From: AC-69 sp050692435
GTDB taxonomy: Bacteria > Actinomycetota > UBA4738 > HRBIN12
Assembly: GCA_050692435.1 (NCBI GenBank)
Contig: JBOGVG010000069.1
Location: 1 to 9,499, forward strand
DNA length: 9,499 nt
Reading direction: 5' to 3'
In this document: piece after piece, positions 6,878 to 9,499 of the stretch
Numbering within the stretch: position 1 is the stretch's first letter
Layout: every line of letters begins with the position of its first letter
Made by a program: the position numbers and the translations under genes
The notes under the pieces: model-generated
Databases searched by the model: none
The model's input: only the letters and a program-made list of their open reading frames with translations
What the model was told of the DNA's origin: nothing

Positions 6878-6883
6878 CCGACG

Positions 6884-7918
6884 ATGGACTGGAACCGGTT
6901 CGAGCGACCGCTCTCCTCGATGCTCGATGGGATCGGCTACACGCCGCTGGTGCGGCTGCGGAAGACCGAACCGGCGGGCCACGAGCTGCTTGCGAAGGTC
7001 GAGTGGTACGGGCCGACGGGATCGGTCAAGGACCGGATCTATGCCTTCATGATCGAGCGCGCCGAGCGTCGGGGTGAGCTTCGTCCCGGGATGACCATCA
7101 TGGAGTGCACGACTGGCAACGCGGGGATCGCCTGTTCCGCCGTGGCCGCGATCAAAGGATATCCGTGCCTCATCGTGATGCCGGAGGGCATGAGCGAGGA
7201 GCGCAAGAAGATGATCCGCGCGTACGGGGCGGAGCTCGTCCTCACTCCCGGCGCCGGGACCGACATCGACCTCGCGTTGGCGAAGATGAAGGAGCTGGTG
7301 ACCGCCGATCCCGATCGATACTTCGTGCCCGCCGAGTTCGAGAATCCCGACAACGTGGAGGCCCAGATGGGCTCCGGCCGCGAGATCTGGGAGCAGACCG
7401 AGGGATCCCTGGACGCCGTGGTCGCCGCCCAGGGGACCGGCGGCTGGATCACCGGCGTCGCCCGGTACCTGAAGGGAAGGGACTCGAGCGTTTACGCGTA
7501 CGCCGTGGAGCCCTCCGAGTGCCCGCTGATCTCGGAGCAGAGGTGGGGAACCCACGGGGTGCCGGGGATCGGCGACGGTATCGTCCCGAGGAATCTGGAC
7601 CTGCAGCTGATGGACGGCCTGGTGACGGCGTCGACGGAGGAGGCGCTCGAGATGGCGCGCCGTCTCGCGCGCGAGGAAGGCCTGCTCTGCGGGCCCTCGT
7701 CCGGGATCAATGTTGCCGCCGCGCTGAAGGTGGCCGAGAAGCACCCGGAGTTCCACCGGATCGTCACGGTGGTCGCGGACACCGGGCAGCGGTACCTCTC
7801 CGGCGAGCTGTTCGGGGCGGAGTCCGATGTCCACGCTCCCGAGCGGGAGCACCCGATCGACCCCTACTCGCTCGAGCAGCTCCGGCGCCACGCGAGCCGT
7901 CTGGAGTTCATCTACTGA
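6884..7918 (+). CDS. Cysteine synthase/cystathionine beta-synthase-family PLP-dependent enzyme
   Basis: A 344-residue fold-type II PLP enzyme. SVKDR with Lys49 is the PLP-binding lysine. TTGNAG (76-81) takes the place of the substrate loop usually read as TSGNTG. MPEGMSEERKKMIRAYGAELVLTP is typical of CysK, GTGGWITG (184-191) is the phosphate-binding loop, and GPSSGIN and DTGQRYLSGELF close the family pattern. Such enzymes replace or eliminate a beta substituent of serine-type amino acids, for example O-acetylserine plus sulfide to cysteine. The changed loop and the motif EAQMGSGREIWEQ in place of the usual EAHYRTTGPEIWEQ suggest that the substrate or nucleophile may not be the standard one. 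The catalytic domain stands alone without CBS domains. It lies 219 bases after etfA and 63 bases before the acyl-CoA dehydrogenase, so its membership in the methyl-group pathway is only positional. Confidence 0.88.
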   Translation: MDWNRFERPLSSMLDGIGYTPLVRLRKTEPAGHELLAKVEWYGPTGSVKDRIYAFMIERAERRGELRPGMTIMECTTGNAGIACSAVAAIKGYPCLIVMPEGMSEERKKMIRAYGAELVLTPGAGTDIDLALAKMKELVTADPDRYFVPAEFENPDNVEAQMGSGREIWEQTEGSLDAVVAAQGTGGWITGVARYLKGRDSSVYAYAVEPSECPLISEQRWGTHGVPGIGDGIVPRNLDLQLMDGLVTASTEEALEMARRLAREEGLLCGPSSGINVAAALKVAEKHPEFHRIVTVVADTGQRYLSGELFGAESDVHAPEREHPIDPYSLEQLRRHASRLEFIY

Positions 7919-7934
7919 CTCGTCCGGCCACGGA

Positions 7935-7952
7935 ACTGAACCGCCGTTCAGT
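7935..7952. promoter_or_regulatory. 18-base palindrome, candidate operator upstream of the acyl-CoA dehydrogenase gene
   Basis: ACTGAAC-CGCC-GTTCAGT is a perfect inverted repeat with seven-base arms and half-site centres 11 bases apart, about one helical turn. It lies in the 63-base gap between the PLP enzyme and the dehydrogenase, 29 bases before the start codon. This architecture suits a dimeric regulator of the TetR type, the class that often controls acyl-CoA dehydrogenase genes. No T-run follows, so a terminator role is less likely. Confidence 0.5.
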
Positions 7953-7963
7953 CACGTTATGCT
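7936..7963 (+). promoter_or_regulatory. Possible promoter for the acyl-CoA dehydrogenase/hydratase unit
   Basis: TATGCT (7958-7963) is a fair -10 box. CTGAAC (7936-7941) sits 16 bases upstream as a poor -35 box and lies within the palindrome. If real, a regulator on the palindrome would block RNA polymerase directly. Confidence 0.3.
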
Positions 7964-7981
7964 CGGCGCGGAGGTGAGCCC

Positions 7982-9166
7982 ATGACCTACCCCATGTCCG
8001 ATGAGGACCGCGCGATCCAGGAGCGGGCCCGCCGGTTCGTCGACGAGGAGCTGATCCCCTACGAGGTCGATGCCGAGATGAACCAAGGCGAGCTCCCGCC
8101 CGCCGTGATCGAGCGCCAGAAGACGAAGCTCCGAGAGCTCGGGCTGTCGGCCGTCAACATGCCGAAGGACCTTGGCGGCGACGGGCTGTCCGTGTTCCAG
8201 CAGGTGCTCGTCTCCGAGCAGATCGGGAGGGCCACGAACGCCCTGGGGTGGGTCCTGCACAACCCTCCGGCGTGGGCGGTGGGGGTGTTCACGAAGGACC
8301 AGGTCGAGCGGTACCTGAAGCCGTTCATCCGGGGCGAGCGGAGGGAGTGCTACGCGATCACCGAGCCCGGCGCCGGCTCCGACGTGGACGCCATCGAGGC
8401 CACCGCCCGCCGGGACGGCGACGCGTACGTCCTGAACGGACTGAAGTGGCACGTCACGTCGTTCAACAAGGCCGACGTCGTGTTCTTCCAGGCCAAGCTG
8501 GCCGAGGGACCGAACCGGAAGACGCATGCGCTATTCATCGTGGACGTCCCGTCCGACGGCGTTCGCGTCGTGGCCACGCCCGCGTACTCCCACACCTTCG
8601 CCGACCACCACGCGATCGTCGAGTTCACCGACGTGCGCGTGCCAGCGGCGAACCTGGTCGGCGAGGAAGGTGGGGGGATGGACTTCACCTACGCATGGTT
8701 CCGATTCGAGCGGTTGATGATCGCGGCCCGGTGCTGCGGCGCCGCCGAGCGGCTGATCGACGAGGCGACCGCCTTCGCCAAGGAGCGGGCCCAGTTCGGC
8801 AGGCCCATCGTCGAGTTCCAGGCCGTAGCGCACATGCTGGCCGATTCGCTCACCGAGCTGTGGGCGGCTCGCCTGATGACCTACCGCTTGGGCCAGGAGA
8901 TCGACGAGGGCGTCGACGTGAAGGTCCAGCACGCGCACTGCTCGATGGCCAAACTCTACGCGAGCGAGATGGCGAACCGCGTGGCCGACCGGGCCGTGCA
9001 GGTCTTCGGCGGCCGCGGGTACATGCGGGAGAACGTGGCCGAGCGGTTCTTCCGGGAGCTGCGGGTGGACCGGATCTGGGAGGGCACCAGCGAGATACAG
9101 CGAGTCATCATCGCCGACCAGCTCGCCAAGCACGGGGCCCGGCTCGCCGACGGGAGCGGGCCGTGA
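7982..9166 (+). CDS. Acyl-CoA dehydrogenase
   Basis: A 394-residue protein of standard acyl-CoA dehydrogenase length and order: N-terminal helical domain, middle beta domain with ITEPGAGSDV (126-135) and the FAD-side segment WHVTSFNKADVV, and C-terminal helical domain with QFGRPIVEFQ (271-280), QVFGGRGYM and IWEGTSEIQ. Glu367 in WEGTSE is at the position of the catalytic base in medium- and short-chain enzymes, so it should be active. It forms the 2,3-double bond of an acyl-CoA in the cytosol and passes electrons to ETF. ATG 7982 follows GGAGGTGA (7970-7977) at good spacing; the second ATG at 7994 is less well placed. The chain length or substrate class cannot be read. It is much shorter than the roughly 600-residue DmdC dehydrogenases. 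Its stop overlaps the start of the hydratase gene. Confidence 0.95.
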   Translation: MTYPMSDEDRAIQERARRFVDEELIPYEVDAEMNQGELPPAVIERQKTKLRELGLSAVNMPKDLGGDGLSVFQQVLVSEQIGRATNALGWVLHNPPAWAVGVFTKDQVERYLKPFIRGERRECYAITEPGAGSDVDAIEATARRDGDAYVLNGLKWHVTSFNKADVVFFQAKLAEGPNRKTHALFIVDVPSDGVRVVATPAYSHTFADHHAIVEFTDVRVPAANLVGEEGGGMDFTYAWFRFERLMIAARCCGAAERLIDEATAFAKERAQFGRPIVEFQAVAHMLADSLTELWAARLMTYRLGQEIDEGVDVKVQHAHCSMAKLYASEMANRVADRAVQVFGGRGYMRENVAERFFRELRVDRIWEGTSEIQRVIIADQLAKHGARLADGSGP

Positions 9167-9499
9167 GCGTCCTGCTGGAGGAGGACCTCGGCCCGGTCCG
9201 CCGGCTGACGCTGAACCGGCCGGAGGTGCTGAACGCGCTGTCGTCGGAGCTGGTGGAGGCAATGTCGGCGGCGTTGGCCCGCGCGGCGACCGACGAGACC
9301 GCTCGCGTCCTGGTGATCCGGGGCGCCGGCCGGGCGTTCTGCGCCGGCTACGACCTGAAGGAGGAGGCCCAGCAGCACGCCCAGCACGGCGTTCCCGACC
9401 AGGCGGGATGGCGTGAGGAGCTGGCCGCCAGCGTCGACCACATGCTCGAGCTGTTCGACCATCCCAAGCCGGTCATCGCCGAGGTGCACGGGTACTGCC
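9163..9499 (+). CDS. Enoyl-CoA hydratase/isomerase (crotonase) family protein, 3' end cut by window edge
   Basis: The frame opens at GTG 9163, overlapping the TGA of the dehydrogenase (GTGA), and is still open at the last base, giving 112 residues. It begins VSVLLEEDLGPVRRLTLNRP and has NALSSELVEAM. It carries the first oxyanion-hole motif AFCAGYDLKE (58-67) and KPVIAEVHGYC at the window end, where the second oxyanion loop (usually GGG) should follow. These are crotonase-superfamily hallmarks; the usual catalytic glutamates lie beyond the window, so hydratase, isomerase or hydrolase activity cannot be separated. A GGGAGCGGG run (9152-9160) may serve as ribosome-binding site. The stop/start overlap with the dehydrogenase implies one mRNA and consecutive steps on the same CoA ester. 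Confidence 0.9.
   Translation, partial: MSVLLEEDLGPVRRLTLNRPEVLNALSSELVEAMSAALARAATDETARVLVIRGAGRAFCAGYDLKEEAQQHAQHGVPDQAGWREELAASVDHMLELFDHPKPVIAEVHGYC

Larger units (their letters stand above)
6665..6883. other. 219-base intergenic region without a convincing gene
   Basis: The gap between the etfA stop and the PLP enzyme holds no reading frame with credible protein character. Visible elements are a hairpin right after etfA (6666-6695), a small GCGAG/CTCGC hairpin (6764-6778), two copies of GACCGGC (6813-6819 and 6832-6838, offset 19 bases) and a short AT-rich spot CATATT (6822-6827). No well-matched -35/-10 pair was found, but the length of the gap suggests that a promoter for the next gene lies here. 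Confidence 0.5.

Noticed and set aside
6737..6883. Upstream extension of the PLP enzyme
   Set aside because: Arginine-rich, unlike any cysteine synthase N-terminus; a strong ribosome-binding site immediately precedes ATG 6884.
6827..7891. Minus-strand open frame of 354 codons opposite the PLP enzyme
   Set aside because: Composition is Arg/His/Leu/Gly-rich shadow sequence; the opposite strand encodes an intact cysteine-synthase-family protein.
7982..9166. Assignment of the acyl-CoA dehydrogenase as DmdC (methylmercaptopropionyl-CoA dehydrogenase)
   Set aside because: At 394 residues it lacks the extra C-terminal region of the roughly 600-residue DmdC family; only a general acyl-CoA dehydrogenase call is supported.

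Overview
This is a high-G+C window (clearly above 60%, judged by eye) from a bacterial chromosome. All genes lie on the + strand and are tightly packed, with GTG and TTG starts. The gene content (IclR regulator, dimethylglycine-oxidase-like flavoprotein, FixAB-type ETF, acyl-CoA dehydrogenase) and the codon use suit a soil or freshwater Actinomycetota-like organism. A high-GC Chloroflexota or Rokubacteria-type genome cannot be excluded from sequence alone.

Layout. Bases 1-351 are the C-terminal end of an MFS-type transporter. A plausible sigma70-type promoter (348-377) precedes an apparent operon at 413-6664: an IclR-family regulator; a DmdA/GcvT-type tetrahydrofolate methyltransferase starting at TTG 1191 inside the regulator gene; an 839-residue dimethylglycine oxidase/dehydrogenase-like protein (FAD amine oxidase fused to a GcvT folate module); and the beta and alpha subunits of an electron transfer flavoprotein. 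A 219-base gap without a convincing gene follows (6665-6883). Then come a cysteine-synthase-family PLP enzyme (6884-7918) and, behind an 18-base palindrome overlapping a possible promoter, an acyl-CoA dehydrogenase (7982-9166) whose stop overlaps the GTG start of an enoyl-CoA hydratase/isomerase running off the window end (9163-9499).

How the genes may work together. The core reads as a methyl-group harvesting module. The stand-alone DmdA-like protein would move a methyl from an onium compound (dimethylsulfoniopropionate, or a betaine) to tetrahydrofolate. The fused flavoprotein would oxidise an N-methyl amine, capture the one-carbon unit as 5,10-methylene-tetrahydrofolate and pass electrons to the neighbouring ETF. 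The acyl-CoA dehydrogenase and hydratase could process the remaining carbon skeleton as a CoA thioester, also using ETF, but they may form a separate transcription unit. The true substrate is not visible in the sequence. No RNA gene, mobile element or CRISPR array was seen.
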